From assembly GCF_008386395.1 (NCBI RefSeq), contig NZ_CP043761.1, positions 6,262,001 through 6,326,000 of the forward strand: a DNA stretch of 64,000 bases, written 5' to 3'. The translations under genes were made by a program, and so were the position numbers. This document shows, one piece after another, positions 9,352 through 19,047 of the stretch. Positions within the stretch are counted from its first letter, which is position 1. Every line of letters starts with the position of its first letter. This stretch comes from Paenibacillus sp. 37 (GTDB taxonomy: Bacteria; Bacillota; Bacilli; Paenibacillales; Paenibacillaceae). A model generated the notes under the pieces. It had not been told where the DNA came from, made no database searches, and worked only from the letters and a program-made list of their open reading frames with translations.

Positions 9352-11247
9352 TTATTTAATAAAAGTAAATGAGTTCACTGCTTTTTCCAAGGCTGCCGCC
9401 TGAACTTCTGTCTTGTTGGCATCATTCAGGCCACTTGTAATCGTATAGGTTGTTCCGTCCTTTTCAAACACGATCTGGCGACCCGCATATGGCACGCCTT
9501 TGTCCAGTTCATGATACGTAAAGGAAAATGCAGGCACACCCGCAAACGTCAGCTCCTCACTGCCAAGCAACTTGAAGTTCTTACGGGTTTTGGTGGCTTC
9601 GGCATAAGCTTCTCTCAGTTGGCTGACCGTCATTTCGATCGACTTGTCTTCGCTCGCCGCAATGGAGAATTCTCCGCCGGTAAAGGTGTACACTACAGGT
9701 GAATATTCGAATCGATCACTGTAAGGTGTCCAGTAACGCGGAATATCTACACTGTATTTATAACGTTTGGACGTACGTGTAAGTGTCTTCGTTTTGTCTG
9801 TCAGATAAGGATCTTCATCCAGCTGACCGAAATTATCGGCAACCGTATCAAAATCAATCTCCACACTCTTCATAATCCGTTCAAACCATGCCCGATCTGC
9901 AATCTGCTCCTCAGGAAACGTATACTCTGCATAATAGCGATACCCATTCTTCTGCAAAAGAACATCAAACTCGGTCTGCCAGCCCCCGCCAAAGTTATAA
10001 CGGAATTCATTCACCTCGGCAGTCTCTCCCGAGATATCCATCGTATATGAACCAATTGGCTCGTAACTCTCTGGTGTAAATGTCTCACGCATCCACTTAT
10101 CCAGTTGGCCGCTCCAGTCTTTTACCGTAGTACCTGCCTTCGCCGATGTGACACGCCATTGCAGATATGCACCATCCTTGGCTTCATAGATCATCTGATT
10201 GTTGTCAATCGACCAGCCGGCAGGAATCATCAACTCAATACCATAGTCATCGTTCCACGCGGAGCGCATGCCATTATCTACGGTAGACAGATCCTTGATC
10301 GTTCGATCCGATTCCGCATAGGTTGGCTGGAATGAATTGAGTAGCGCTGCACGTTTGCCCAGATCTTTATAATTCAATGCTTCGTAATCCGCGAGATACA
10401 CATCATATTGACGACCTTCGCTCAGATACTGACGCATCTCCCATAACATACCGTCTACATCTTTCACGATAATCCGTGCATAAGGCGTTTTGCCTTTCGA
10501 CACCGCTTCACGATCCAGCACCGTATCTCCCGATTGTTTGGCCTCCTGGACGAGTTGCTGCAACAAATCATCCGCATCCAGAGCCACATCCTGATCGCTG
10601 ACGTACACCTCAAGATAATAACTGTTGTCTGCAGCGCCGAAAGTCATCATGCGCTCCTGCTCACCGGTCTGGAAAACCATAAGGTCTGCCGGGTAGTTAA
10701 TGGACCAGCCGTAAAAACTGTTGCCGATTCTGGTTTTGCCTTCATCCGGATGAATGCCATCCTCGTCATCCACCGAATCATCGGTTTGCAACAGACGAAT
10801 GACCATTTCTCCAGAGCTGGTTGGAGCTAGCGTCGCTCCGATACCGGCAGCAACCGGACGAAGTGGGACCATGAGTACGCCATTCACCATCTTGGGAGCG
10901 GCACCCATCTCATGTTTCACACCATCCACCCAGGCAATTGGACTTCCAATCGTTAGGGTAACCGTGTGCGGACCTTCCTTGATTTTGACGACATCATTTT
11001 TCTCCAGCCGGATTTCACTGCCAAATGCTTTCTTGAACACACCAACAGGCACCATCGTAACACCCTTGAATTTGTAAGGTTTGGCTATGGCCTGCTTATC
11101 ACCGTTAATGTAGGCGCTCGTGCTACCCGCTTTGACCCGTAGTTCACTTGTCGTCAGATCAGATGCCCATACAGGCAATGCCGCGCCAATGGTCAGCATC
11201 CCGGTTAATACACCTGTGCTTAGCACACGTATCCATGACTTTTTCAT
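9352..11247 (-). CDS. Secreted protein with copper-amine-oxidase-type stalk domain
   Basis: A predicted exported protein of about 631 residues. From the start chosen at 11247 (MKKSWIRVLSTG) there is a classic signal peptide with likely cleavage after VWA. Residues of about 35-160 carry the stalk domain seen in many Paenibacillus surface proteins (VKAGSTSAYINGD, VPVGVFKKAFG, VMVPLRPVAAGIGA). The remaining two-thirds shows three related stretches with YSINYPADLMVF, YGIELMIPAGWSI and YSVDIPRYWTPY, suggesting a repeated fold of the PsbP-like kind; no enzyme motif is visible. It follows the HtrA-like gene by 43 nt, so the two are probably cotranscribed. An upstream ATG at 11271 is possible, but GAGAGG favours 11247. 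The function is unknown. Confidence 0.8.
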   Translation of the reverse strand: MKKSWIRVLSTGVLTGMLTIGAALPVWASDLTTSELRVKAGSTSAYINGDKQAIAKPYKFKGVTMVPVGVFKKAFGSEIRLEKNDVVKIKEGPHTVTLTIGSPIAWVDGVKHEMGAAPKMVNGVLMVPLRPVAAGIGATLAPTSSGEMVIRLLQTDDSVDDEDGIHPDEGKTRIGNSFYGWSINYPADLMVFQTGEQERMMTFGAADNSYYLEVYVSDQDVALDADDLLQQLVQEAKQSGDTVLDREAVSKGKTPYARIIVKDVDGMLWEMRQYLSEGRQYDVYLADYEALNYKDLGKRAALLNSFQPTYAESDRTIKDLSTVDNGMRSAWNDDYGIELMIPAGWSIDNNQMIYEAKDGAYLQWRVTSAKAGTTVKDWSGQLDKWMRETFTPESYEPIGSYTMDISGETAEVNEFRYNFGGGWQTEFDVLLQKNGYRYYAEYTFPEEQIADRAWFERIMKSVEIDFDTVADNFGQLDEDPYLTDKTKTLTRTSKRYKYSVDIPRYWTPYSDRFEYSPVVYTFTGGEFSIAASEDKSIEMTVSQLREAYAEATKTRKNFKLLGSEELTFAGVPAFSFTYHELDKGVPYAGRQIVFEKDGTTYTITSGLNDANKTEVQAAALEKAVNSFTFIK

Positions 11248-11290
11248 TCCGTTCTTTCGTCCTCTCTCCATCCGGGCTGATCGCCGGGCT

Positions 11291-12460
11291 TTATTGTTCT
11301 TCATCTGCAAGGAACGCTTCATCTTCCTCGTCTACGATGTCTGCGCGATCAGCAAGCACCAACGTGCGGGTGACGATATCACCATCCGTTTGCATTAACA
11401 GCTTTACCTTTTGCCCAGGCAGATACTTTTTGAGCAACTCATTGATATCCACTACTGAAGAGACACGTGTGCCCGCGACACTGTAAAGGACATCGCCCTC
11501 TTTGATTTTGGCTTTCTTGGCTTCAGGAGACAGTACGCCCGTAATCGTTAAGGGATCATCTGTAGGCAGGCCCACAATTGCAGACCAGCTTTCTTCCAGC
11601 TGTAGTCCCAGACTTGCACGTTTTATTTTGCCATATTTAAAAAACTGATCGATGATATATTGAACGGTATCCACTGGAATCGAAAATCCCAAACTCTCTA
11701 CGCCTACCGCAGAGAATTTCATGGAATTGATACCAACCACTTCACCTTTCAGGTTGACCAGTGGTCCTCCGCTATTTCCTGGGTTAATGGCTGTGTCGGT
11801 CTGAATCAACCGGTAAGTCGCCTCAACACCACGATTCAAGCCGCTAATTACCCCTACCGTTGCCGAGTTGCGCAAAGAAAAGGAAATCGGCGTACCCAAG
11901 GCGATCACCGTTTCTCCAACAGTAGTTTGTGAGGCTTTGGCAAAGCTCGCCGGTTTGAGTGATTTGGCATTGATTTTGATTAGCGCCAGATCACTGAGTG
12001 CATCACTGTATGTTTTCGTAATTTTGTATGTATTGCCATCCGTCGTTACGACAACCGGATTCGTTAATCCGTCGACCACATGTGCATTTGTTACGATCCA
12101 TCCGTTCGACCGGATAATGACACCTGTACCATGTGCAAGATTATAACGGTCGTCTGATGTTGCACCGTCCTGCACTTCGGTAGATTTCCCAATAATGCCT
12201 ACGACCGAAGGAGATACCTTTTCGATCACTTTGGGAATGGCTTCACTTCCCTTGTACGTGTACGTTCCGGATTTGGCATCATATTGTCCACTTCCACCAA
12301 CTGCCTTGAGCAAATCTTTGGTGTTCACATAGACTTGACCGTCTACCACTTTCGCTTGCATCGCCGCTTTGGATTCAGCTGCACCGGCCGTTGCCGCTAC
12401 ACTAATCGAGAGTACAGCAGCCATCAGTATGGCTATCCCCTTTTTACCCAACACGCTCAT
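11291..12460 (-). CDS. Secreted HtrA-like serine protease with N-terminal stalk-like segment and PDZ
   Basis: A 389-residue trypsin-fold protease of the HtrA/DegP type, probably acting on misfolded proteins outside the membrane. The catalytic triad is intact: His in TNAHVV, Asp in SDLALIKI and Ser in NPGNSGGPL. A PDZ-like segment follows (PEAKKAKIKEGDVLYSVAG). The N-terminus has a cleavable signal peptide (cleavage near AGA) rather than the transmembrane anchor usual in B. subtilis HtrA. Before the protease domain lies a short stretch, VDGQVYVNTKDLLKAVGGS, that resembles half of a stalk domain. The C-terminal tail is acidic. The start is ATG 12460 with AGGTGAG close upstream. The next gene downstream also carries a stalk domain. 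Confidence 0.9.
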   Translation of the reverse strand: MSVLGKKGIAILMAAVLSISVAATAGAAESKAAMQAKVVDGQVYVNTKDLLKAVGGSGQYDAKSGTYTYKGSEAIPKVIEKVSPSVVGIIGKSTEVQDGATSDDRYNLAHGTGVIIRSNGWIVTNAHVVDGLTNPVVVTTDGNTYKITKTYSDALSDLALIKINAKSLKPASFAKASQTTVGETVIALGTPISFSLRNSATVGVISGLNRGVEATYRLIQTDTAINPGNSGGPLVNLKGEVVGINSMKFSAVGVESLGFSIPVDTVQYIIDQFFKYGKIKRASLGLQLEESWSAIVGLPTDDPLTITGVLSPEAKKAKIKEGDVLYSVAGTRVSSVVDINELLKKYLPGQKVKLLMQTDGDIVTRTLVLADRADIVDEEDEAFLADEEQ

Positions 12461-12564
12461 ATTCTCACCTGACCCTCTCTATACATCCTTCTTGCGCGAC
12501 TCGACATCGGATTCATCGCTGAATCTATTCGCTCTTTCTCTCATCTGCAATTCCGGTATCCCTC

Positions 12565-12593
12565 AATGTATCATACAGAATCTGGATATACAA
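12565..12593 (-). promoter_or_regulatory. Candidate promoter of the HtrA-like gene
   Basis: On the minus strand TTGTAT (12588-12593) is separated by 17 nt from TACATT (12565-12570), with a TG just upstream of the -10. Both hexamers match four of six consensus bases. It lies about 105 nt before the start codon. It is a candidate only. Confidence 0.4.
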
Positions 12594-12654
12594 TTGTTTT
12601 AAGTCCTATTTTAGTAGAGAAGGTAGAATCTTGTTCAATCGTTTCAGTATAAAT

Positions 12655-12690
12655 GAAAAAAACACCCTCCATGTCTCTCTGGAAAGTGTT
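12655..12690 (-). terminator. Rho-independent terminator after small membrane protein gene
   Basis: On the minus strand AACAC and TCCA pair with TGGA and GTGTT, giving an interrupted stem, followed by seven T. It lies about 50 nt after the stop of the 70-residue gene. Confidence 0.7.
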
Positions 12691-12737
12691 CGTCTGTACC
12701 TCTTTTGGCTTAAATTCCATTCACTTCAGTGGCATTC

Positions 12738-12950
12738 CTACTGAGCAAACCAACCCGTTATCATCGCATAGTCTGTCATCAGAAATACCAGTAGGCTGAC
12801 TACTGCAAATCCGATCGCAAACAGATTTTTCTTCGGTGCCCGAAGAAGCCGAACAACTCCGATGAAAATCAGGATCGTAAATAAGATGACAAAAATATCA
12901 AATGCATTAAAATTCGACGTACTCGCCGTGGCAGCTTCTGCAAACAGCAT
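12738..12950 (-). CDS. Small two-helix membrane protein (DUF2759-like)
   Basis: A 70-residue protein with two hydrophobic helices (about residues 17-35 and 45-62) separated by the basic turn RLLRAPKKN. The hydrophobic pattern and size recall the DUF2759/YqgW family of Firmicute membrane proteins, but the match is by eye and weak. It has a strong ribosome site, AAGGAGGTCTG, before the ATG and its own terminator, which support it as a real, singly transcribed gene. The function is unknown. Confidence 0.7.
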   Translation of the reverse strand: MLFAEAATASTSNFNAFDIFVILFTILIFIGVVRLLRAPKKNLFAIGFAVVSLLVFLMTDYAMITGWFAQ

Positions 12951-13288
12951 GGATAGACAGACCTCCTTACCATAGTTGAACAGCTAACGCATACCCTAAT
13001 ATCTTCCTCTATGTTATCTGTACCCTGCTTGTAATGCAAGCCCTATCATCCATAAAAATGAAAAAAAGACAATTTGGCCGAATATTCCTGTAACGCTCGT
13101 CATAATGCATATGTAAACACTTTCACGAAATAACCTTAGTCCGAGGAAAACACTGTGCATAACTCAAAATGAAAAGCCCTTCTTCTCGGAAGCAGAGCAC
13201 ATCAGATCATAATCCAACGTCTTTAACTTTTCGAAAAGAAGGGCCAATACTGCCACTTCATATTGATATAACTACTGGTTAGAGGACC
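12951..13288. other. Gene-free stretch between uvrA and the small membrane protein gene
   Basis: This 338-nt spacer holds the likely uvrA terminator (13172-13244) and the leader of the 70-residue gene. I see no gene and no clear promoter. Confidence 0.5.
13172..13244 (-). terminator. Probable uvrA terminator with long loop
   Basis: GCCCTTCTT (13236-13244 on the minus strand) pairs with AAGAAGGGC (13176-13184) and is followed by TTTTCATTTT. The 51-nt loop is unusually long for an intrinsic terminator, so the assignment is moderate. It lies 45 nt after the uvrA stop. Confidence 0.6.
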
Positions 13289-16147
13289 TTAGTCTACTAA
13301 TTGCAGTGCCTTGCTCCGCTCGGTATCCCGCTCCAGAACCGGCTTCAAGTACTTGCCGGTATAGGAAGCTTCCACTTTAACGATATCCTCAGGTGTTCCG
13401 GTTGCAACAATGGTTCCTCCACCGCTACCGCCTTCTGGACCCAGATCAACAACATAGTCTGCCGTTTTGATCACATCCAGGTTATGCTCAATCACTAATA
13501 CCGATTCCCCAGAATCAACCAGACGGTGTAATACGTTCAGCAAACGGTCGATATCATCGACATGCAAGCCCGTAGTCGGCTCATCGAGGATGTAAATGGT
13601 TTTCCCGGTACTGCGGCGATACAGCTCGGAAGCGAGCTTCACACGCTGGGCTTCACCACCAGACAATGTGGTTGCAGGTTGTCCCAGATTGATATAACCC
13701 AGACCCACATCCATCAGTGTCTGCATTTTACGATGGATCTTCGGAATGTTCTCGAAGAATTGGGTAGCATCTTCAACCGTCATTTCCAGCACATCGGAAA
13801 TATTTCTGTTTTTATATTTCACTTCAAGTGTTTCCCGGTTGTATCGTTTGCCTTTGCAGACTTCACAAGGAACATAAACGTCCGGCAAGAAGTGCATCTC
13901 GATTTTGATAATACCGTCTCCACGGCAGGCTTCACAACGTCCACCTTTGATATTAAAGCTGAACCGGCCTTTCTTGTATCCACGGACTTTGGCTTCATTC
14001 GTCTGAGCAAACAGATCCCGGATATCATCAAAGACTCCTGTATACGTAGCCGGGTTAGAACGTGGTGTCCGCCCGATCGGTGATTGGTCAATATCGATAA
14101 CTTTATCGATATGCTCCAGACCACGAATCTCTTTATGTTGACCCGGACGTACCCGAGCACGGTTCAGATCACGAGCCAGCGTTTTGTACAGGATCTCATT
14201 GATCAATGTGGATTTACCTGATCCGGACACGCCCGTTACCGCAGTAAATACACCTACTGGGATCTTCACATTGAGATTCTTCAGGTTATTTTCTTTGGCT
14301 CCACGTACTTCCAACCAACGGTCTCCTACACTTCTACGTTCTGTACGAATCGGAATGAATTTGCGTCCACTCAGATATTGACCGGTCAAGGAGTTCTCAT
14401 CGTTCATGATCTCCTCCGGTGTACCCTGTGACATGATGGTACCTCCGTGGATACCTGCACCTGGGCCAATGTCAATTATATAGTCGGCAGCCATCATCGT
14501 ATCCTCATCATGTTCAACCACGATCAAGGTGTTACCAATATCTCGCATATGCGCAAGTGTTGAGATCAGACGGTCATTATCCCGTTGATGCAAGCCAATA
14601 CTTGGCTCATCCAGAATATATAGCACACCCATCAGGCTGGAACCGATCTGTGTAGCCAGTCTGATCCGCTGCGCTTCCCCACCGGACAATGTTCCGGCAG
14701 CACGACTCAGTGTAAGGTAATCCAGACCAACATTCACCAGGAAGCCGAGGCGGCTGTTGATTTCTTTCAAAATCAGTTTGGCAATCGTCTGCTCCTTCTC
14801 CGACAATTCCAATGTATCGAAGAATCGGCCAGCCTCACCAATGGACAAACTAGTCACATAGGCCATGTTGTGATCATTAATCGTAACCGCAAGACTCTCG
14901 CGTTTCAGACGCTGACCTTTACATGTACCACAAGGCTTCGCACTCATGTAACCCTCAATAAATTCACGGATACCTTCAGATGCTGTATCACGATATCTAC
15001 GCTCTAAGTTATTCACGATACCTTCAAAGGTAACCAGTGCTTCCTTCCGTTGTCCAAAATCATTCTCATAGCGGAAACGGATTTTCTCCGTACCTGTACC
15101 CTGCAACAACTTGTTCATCTGCTCAGCTGGCAGATCTTCGACAGGTACATTTTGCGGAATGTTGAAGTGCTCACATACTGACTTCAGGAACTGCGGATAA
15201 TAAGTGGATGTGCCACCTGTCCAGGCATCAAAAGCTCCATCTTCGATGGTCTTAGTCCGATCCGGTACGAGCAGATCAGGGTCAACGATCATTTTGACAC
15301 CTAACCCATCACAATCCGGGCAAGCGCCGAAGGGACTGTTAAATGAGAACATCCGTGGTGCAAGCTCTTCAATACTGAATCCACACACCGGGCAGGCAAA
15401 GTTGGAACTGAATCGCAGCTCTTCTTCACCCATAATGTCCACCAGGAGTTGTCCACCGGACAAATTAAGTGCTGTTTCAATAGAGTCGGCCAGACGTGCC
15501 TGTACATCATCCTTAACAACGATCCGGTCAACAACGACTTCAATCGTATGCTTTTTATTTTTCTCCAGTTGAATATCTTCTGAGAGGTCACGAAGTTCCC
15601 CATTCACCCGTACACGGACAAAGCCCTGCTTGGACACATCAGCAAACACACTCTTGTGCTCACCCTTACGACCCGAGATAATGGGTGCCAAAATCTGCAA
15701 CCGGGTACGCTCTGGATATTGCATAATGCGGTCAACCATTTGTTCTACGGTCTGGGAGCTGATCTCCACGCCATGATCCGGACAATGCGGATGGCCCACA
15801 CGTGCAAATAACAGACGCAGATAATCATAGATTTCGGTCACAGTTCCAACCGTGGAACGTGGGTTACGGCTTGTTGTTTTTTGATCTATTGAAATGGCAG
15901 GAGATAATCCTTCGATGGAATCCACATCCGGTTTCTCCATCTGTCCCAGAAACTGCCGTGCGTAAGCTGACAATGATTCTACATACCGGCGCTGTCCTTC
16001 GGCATAGATCGTGTCAAAAGCCAGCGAGGACTTGCCTGAGCCACTCAGGCCGGTCAATACAACAAAGCGATCACGCGGGATGGTAATGTCGATATTTTTC
16101 AGGTTATGCGCTCGTGCGCCTTTAATGACAATGTTATCGCTCGCCAA
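13289..16147 (-). CDS. uvrA: Excinuclease ABC subunit A
   Basis: The damage-recognition ATPase of nucleotide excision repair, acting with UvrB and UvrC. The 952-residue protein has the double ABC architecture: Walker [10 protein letters not shown] near residue 31 and GVSGSGKST in the second half, two LSGGEAQR signatures, and two zinc-binding cysteine groups (CPVCG...CPDCDG and CEACRGDG...CEVCKG). The start is TTG at 16147, with GAGAGG upstream and the usual N-terminus [14 protein letters not shown]. Length is normal. It lies downstream of uvrB, but unusually far away: 739 nt that hold a tandem repeat and hairpins. A uvrB terminator-like palindrome is in that gap, so uvrA may need its own promoter. 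Confidence 0.98.
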   Translation of the reverse strand: MASDNIVIKGARAHNLKNIDITIPRDRFVVLTGLSGSGKSSLAFDTIYAEGQRRYVESLSAYARQFLGQMEKPDVDSIEGLSPAISIDQKTTSRNPRSTVGTVTEIYDYLRLLFARVGHPHCPDHGVEISSQTVEQMVDRIMQYPERTRLQILAPIISGRKGEHKSVFADVSKQGFVRVRVNGELRDLSEDIQLEKNKKHTIEVVVDRIVVKDDVQARLADSIETALNLSGGQLLVDIMGEEELRFSSNFACPVCGFSIEELAPRMFSFNSPFGACPDCDGLGVKMIVDPDLLVPDRTKTIEDGAFDAWTGGTSTYYPQFLKSVCEHFNIPQNVPVEDLPAEQMNKLLQGTGTEKIRFRYENDFGQRKEALVTFEGIVNNLERRYRDTASEGIREFIEGYMSAKPCGTCKGQRLKRESLAVTINDHNMAYVTSLSIGEAGRFFDTLELSEKEQTIAKLILKEINSRLGFLVNVGLDYLTLSRAAGTLSGGEAQRIRLATQIGSSLMGVLYILDEPSIGLHQRDNDRLISTLAHMRDIGNTLIVVEHDEDTMMAADYIIDIGPGAGIHGGTIMSQGTPEEIMNDENSLTGQYLSGRKFIPIRTERRSVGDRWLEVRGAKENNLKNLNVKIPVGVFTAVTGVSGSGKSTLINEILYKTLARDLNRARVRPGQHKEIRGLEHIDKVIDIDQSPIGRTPRSNPATYTGVFDDIRDLFAQTNEAKVRGYKKGRFSFNIKGGRCEACRGDGIIKIEMHFLPDVYVPCEVCKGKRYNRETLEVKYKNRNISDVLEMTVEDATQFFENIPKIHRKMQTLMDVGLGYINLGQPATTLSGGEAQRVKLASELYRRSTGKTIYILDEPTTGLHVDDIDRLLNVLHRLVDSGESVLVIEHNLDVIKTADYVVDLGPEGGSGGGTIVATGTPEDIVKVEASYTGKYLKPVLERDTERSKALQLVD

Positions 16148-16209
16148 TAGTATTCATCCTCTCAAATTTACTATCCAACCTTTTAAAAGGCTTTTCGATC
16201 CCTCCCAAA

Positions 16210-16363
16210 CCCTCCCTTCCAAGGGAGGGCCCCAGAGGGCGCAGCCCTCTGGACACCCGAAACAAGCGGTGCAACGGTGAGGGGTCGGGTCTTGCTATGT
16301 GAAGGGTTGTCGTGTGCCCGCGGTTTCTGATAAGATTCCAGCCTATTGCCGGAACCTTATCAG
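16210..16363. repeat. Cluster of three perfect hairpins beside uvrA
   Basis: Three inverted repeats lie in a row. CCCTCCCTT / AAGGGAGGG has a two-base gap (16210-16229). CCAGAGGGC / GCCCTCTGG has a three-base loop (16232-16252). CTGATAAG / CTTATCAG has an inner TTCC/GGAA pair (16327-16363). None is followed by a clear T-run. They could be structured leader sequence of uvrA or a repetitive palindromic element. Confidence 0.7.
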
Positions 16364-16381
16364 ACCACTCTACTGCGAGGT

Positions 16382-16663
16382 GACGCTCTCGGCTTCGCCT
16401 TGGTCGCGGCAAAGTCGCCATTGCCTTTGGCTCGGCTCCAAGGTCAAGAGCGGGACGCTCTCGGCTTCGCCTTGATCGCGACAAGGTCGCCATTGCCTTT
16501 GGCTCGGCTCCAAGATCAAGAGCGGGACGCTCTCGGCTTCGCCTTGGTCGCGACAAGGTCGTCATTGCCTTTGGCTCGGCTCCAAGATCAAGAGCGGGAC
16601 GCTCTCGGCTTCGCCTTGGTCGCGACAGGTCGCCATTGCCTTTGGGCTCGGCTCCAAGGTCTA
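16382..16663. repeat. 72-bp tandem repeat, about 3.9 copies
   Basis: Copies begin at 16382, 16454, 16526 and 16598, exactly 72 bp apart, each opening GACGCTCTCGGCTTCGCCTT. Copies differ by only a few substitutions. The last copy has a one-base deletion and a one-base insertion and is truncated. Each unit contains short inverted repeats (GCGAC/GTCGC and CTTTGG/CCAAGG), and each junction forms AGAGCG/CGCTCT. The repeat is more GC-rich than its surroundings. Confidence 0.95.
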
Positions 16664-16812
16664 CCAGGCGCTTCTTGGCTCTCAGGGGGACACGACTCCC
16701 AATTGCTTTCCTATAAACCTTTTAACCAATTTCAACATTTCTATCAGTATAGACTTGATTTCAAGATTTCAACATCTCTTATTATCGGTAGATATCAACG
16801 ATTTCCTTACTC

Positions 16813-16846
16813 AACAAGAGAACGGCCAATTGGCCGTTCTCTTGTT
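16813..16846 (-). terminator. Perfect 34-nt palindrome after uvrB, probable terminator
   Basis: Each 17-nt half is the exact reverse complement of the other, centred on GGCCAATTGGCC. It lies 40 nt after the uvrB stop. The following T-run is short (TTGTT), so termination may be weak, or the site could instead bind a protein. Confidence 0.65.
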
Positions 16847-16886
16847 ACAGATCCATCTTTACTGGAGCATATGAATGAGCAGTATC

Positions 16887-18878
16887 TTATTCAGCGCGAA
16901 GTTCCAGCAACGCATCACGAAGCTCGGCGGCACGCTCGAACTGCAGGTTTTTGGCTGCATCTTTCATCTCTACCTCTAAGCGCTGAATAAGCGCCTGGCG
17001 ATCTTTCTTCGACATCTTCTCGGCTGCGCCTGTGAGATAGTCTTTCTTGGATTCGGCAACTTTGGTTGCCTCAATCACATCACGCACTTTTTTGCGAATT
17101 GTCTGTGGTGTAATTCCATGCTTCTCGTTGTACTCGATCTGAATTGCACGACGGCGTTCTGTTTCCTTTATCGCCTTATCCATCGAATCCGTCACTTTGT
17201 CACCGTATAGAATAACACGACCCTCGCTGTTCCGTGCTGCACGACCAATCGTTTGGATCAGTGAGCGTTCGGAACGCAGGAATCCTTCCTTATCGGCATC
17301 CAATATGGCTACCAAGGATACTTCGGGCAAATCGAGACCTTCCCGGAGCAAGTTGATTCCGATCAGGACATGGAAAACGCCCAACCTTAAATCACGTAAA
17401 ATCGCCATCCGTTCCAATGTTTTGATCTCGGAGTGCAGATAACGAACCTTGATTCCAACTTCCTTCAGATAATCCGTCAGGTCCTCAGACATCTTCTTCG
17501 TTAATGTTGTAATCAATACACGCTCGTCTTTGGCAATCCGGTCGTTAATCTCACCGATCAAGTCATCAATCTGCCCCTTGGTTGGACGCAGTTCAATAAT
17601 TGGATCAAGCAGACCGGTTGGACGGATAATCTGTTGCACCATCGTATCGGTATGCTCAATCTCATACGGACCCGGTGTGGCTGATACATAAATAATCTGA
17701 TCCATCTTGCCTTCGAACTCTTCGAATTTGAGCGGACGATTATCCAGCGCTGACGGCAGGCGGAAACCATGCTCAACCAATACCGTCTTCCGTGCTTGGT
17801 CACCATTGTACATCGCACGGATCTGTGGGAGTGTCACGTGAGACTCATCGACCACAATCAACATATCATCCGGGAAGTAATCCATCAGTGTATATGGGGT
17901 ATCGCCGCGTTCGCGGAAAGTCAGCGGACCGGAATAGTTCTCAATTCCCGAACAGAATCCAACTTCCTTCATCATCTCGATATCGTACCGTGTGCGCTGC
18001 TCCAGTCGCTGAGCCTCCAGCAGTTTTCCCTGTTCACGCAACACTTCTAGACGCTCCTCCAGTTCACGCTCAATGTTCACCAGCGCAACCTTCATTGTCT
18101 CTTCTTGCGTTACGAAGTGAGACGCCGGGAAGATGGCAATATGTTCACGTTCGCCAATCAGTTCTCCGGTTAACACATCAATCTCCGTAATTTTCTCGAT
18201 CTCATCACCGAACAATTCAACCCGAATTGCATGTTCACCCTTGGAAGCTGGGAAAATCTCAACAACATCCCCACGAACACGGAACGTCCCCCGCACAAAG
18301 TTAATATCGTTCCGCTGATACTGGATCTCTACCAGACGGGACAAAATCTGATTGCGGGGTTTCTCCATGCCTACCCGAAGTGACAGCAACATGCTTGAAT
18401 ACGAGTGCGGTGAACCCAAGCCATAAATGCAGGAAACACTCGCTACAATGATAACGTCCCTGCGCTCAAACAACGAACTTGTCGCTGCGTGCCGCAGTTT
18501 GTCGATCTCTTCATTAATACTTGAATCCTTCTCGATATACGTATCGGAGGACGGGATATATGCTTCTGGCTGAAAATAATCGTAATAACTGACGAAATAC
18601 TCAACCATGTTATTCGGAAAAAAATCTTTGAACTCACTTGCAAGCTGCGCTGCCAACGTTTTGTTGTGTGCAATAATCAGCGTCGGACGTTGCAGTTGGG
18701 CTATCGTCTGGGCGATCGTAAACGTCTTACCCGTACCCGTTGCACCCAGCAGTGTCTGGTACCTCTTCCCCTCCTGAACACCCTTCACCAATTCTTTAAT
18801 GGCTGCAGGCTGATCACCTTGGGGAGAAAACTCTGACTCGATTTCGAACGTTTTGTCGCTCATTATAATATCGCTCAT
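16887..18878 (-). CDS. uvrB: Excinuclease ABC subunit B
   Basis: The helicase-fold subunit of nucleotide excision repair, loaded onto damage by UvrA and then recruiting UvrC. The 663-residue protein has Walker [11 protein letters not shown] near residue 43, the beta-hairpin segment [21 protein letters not shown], the DESHVTLPQ box, [17 protein letters not shown] and [11 protein letters not shown]. It ends with the UVR coiled-coil module ([19 protein letters not shown]) that binds UvrC. Length is normal. The start ATG 18878 has GGGTGAG upstream; a second ATG five codons in lacks a ribosome site. A promoter with a LexA-like box precedes it. Confidence 0.98.
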   Translation of the reverse strand: MSDIIMSDKTFEIESEFSPQGDQPAAIKELVKGVQEGKRYQTLLGATGTGKTFTIAQTIAQLQRPTLIIAHNKTLAAQLASEFKDFFPNNMVEYFVSYYDYFQPEAYIPSSDTYIEKDSSINEEIDKLRHAATSSLFERRDVIIVASVSCIYGLGSPHSYSSMLLSLRVGMEKPRNQILSRLVEIQYQRNDINFVRGTFRVRGDVVEIFPASKGEHAIRVELFGDEIEKITEIDVLTGELIGEREHIAIFPASHFVTQEETMKVALVNIERELEERLEVLREQGKLLEAQRLEQRTRYDIEMMKEVGFCSGIENYSGPLTFRERGDTPYTLMDYFPDDMLIVVDESHVTLPQIRAMYNGDQARKTVLVEHGFRLPSALDNRPLKFEEFEGKMDQIIYVSATPGPYEIEHTDTMVQQIIRPTGLLDPIIELRPTKGQIDDLIGEINDRIAKDERVLITTLTKKMSEDLTDYLKEVGIKVRYLHSEIKTLERMAILRDLRLGVFHVLIGINLLREGLDLPEVSLVAILDADKEGFLRSERSLIQTIGRAARNSEGRVILYGDKVTDSMDKAIKETERRRAIQIEYNEKHGITPQTIRKKVRDVIEATKVAESKKDYLTGAAEKMSKKDRQALIQRLEVEMKDAAKNLQFERAAELRDALLELRAE

Positions 18879-18967
18879 TGCCGTATCTCACCCTATCGTC
18901 TAAAATAATAGTCACTATATATTGTCGAAGTTCCCCGAATTTTCATATGGGAAAACTTATAGTAATA

Positions 18968-18981
18968 GGAATATTTGTTCC
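18968..18981 (-). promoter_or_regulatory. LexA-like SOS box upstream of uvrB
   Basis: GGAACAAATATTCC is a near-perfect dyad, one base off the Firmicute LexA core GAACNNNNGTTC. It lies just downstream of the uvrB -10 hexamer, where a repressor would block initiation. uvrB is a known LexA target in B. subtilis, which supports the reading. Confidence 0.6.
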
Positions 18982-18987
18982 CGTTTA

Positions 18988-19016
18988 ATTATACCTCGTT
19001 CGTTTTAGTGATGCAA
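18988..19016 (-). promoter_or_regulatory. uvrB promoter
   Basis: On the minus strand TTGCAT (19011-19016) is followed after 17 nt by a perfect TATAAT (18988-18993). The start site would fall within the LexA-like box, leaving a leader of about 100 nt before uvrB. Confidence 0.6.
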
Positions 19017-19047
19017 ACGTGAAATGAAGATAGGAGTGGGTTAATTT

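Larger units (their letters stand above)
16148..16886. other. Long repeat-rich uvrB-uvrA spacer
   Basis: This 739-nt spacer separates two genes that are nearly adjacent in B. subtilis. From the uvrB side it holds a perfect 34-nt palindrome (16813-16846), an AT-richer stretch, a 72-bp tandem repeat (16382-16663), and three GC-rich hairpins (16210-16363). Open frames run through the repeat on both strands because 72 is divisible by three, and I do not regard them as genes. Confidence 0.7.

Noticed and set aside
16346..16990. A 214-codon plus-strand frame with four 24-residue repeats between uvrB and uvrA, and a 143-codon frame on the other strand
   Set aside because: Both frames exist because the DNA repeat unit (72 bp) is a multiple of three. 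They overlap the uvrB 3' end or the uvrA start, have no ribosome site, and the last DNA copy has compensating single-base indels. The repeat is better explained as non-coding.
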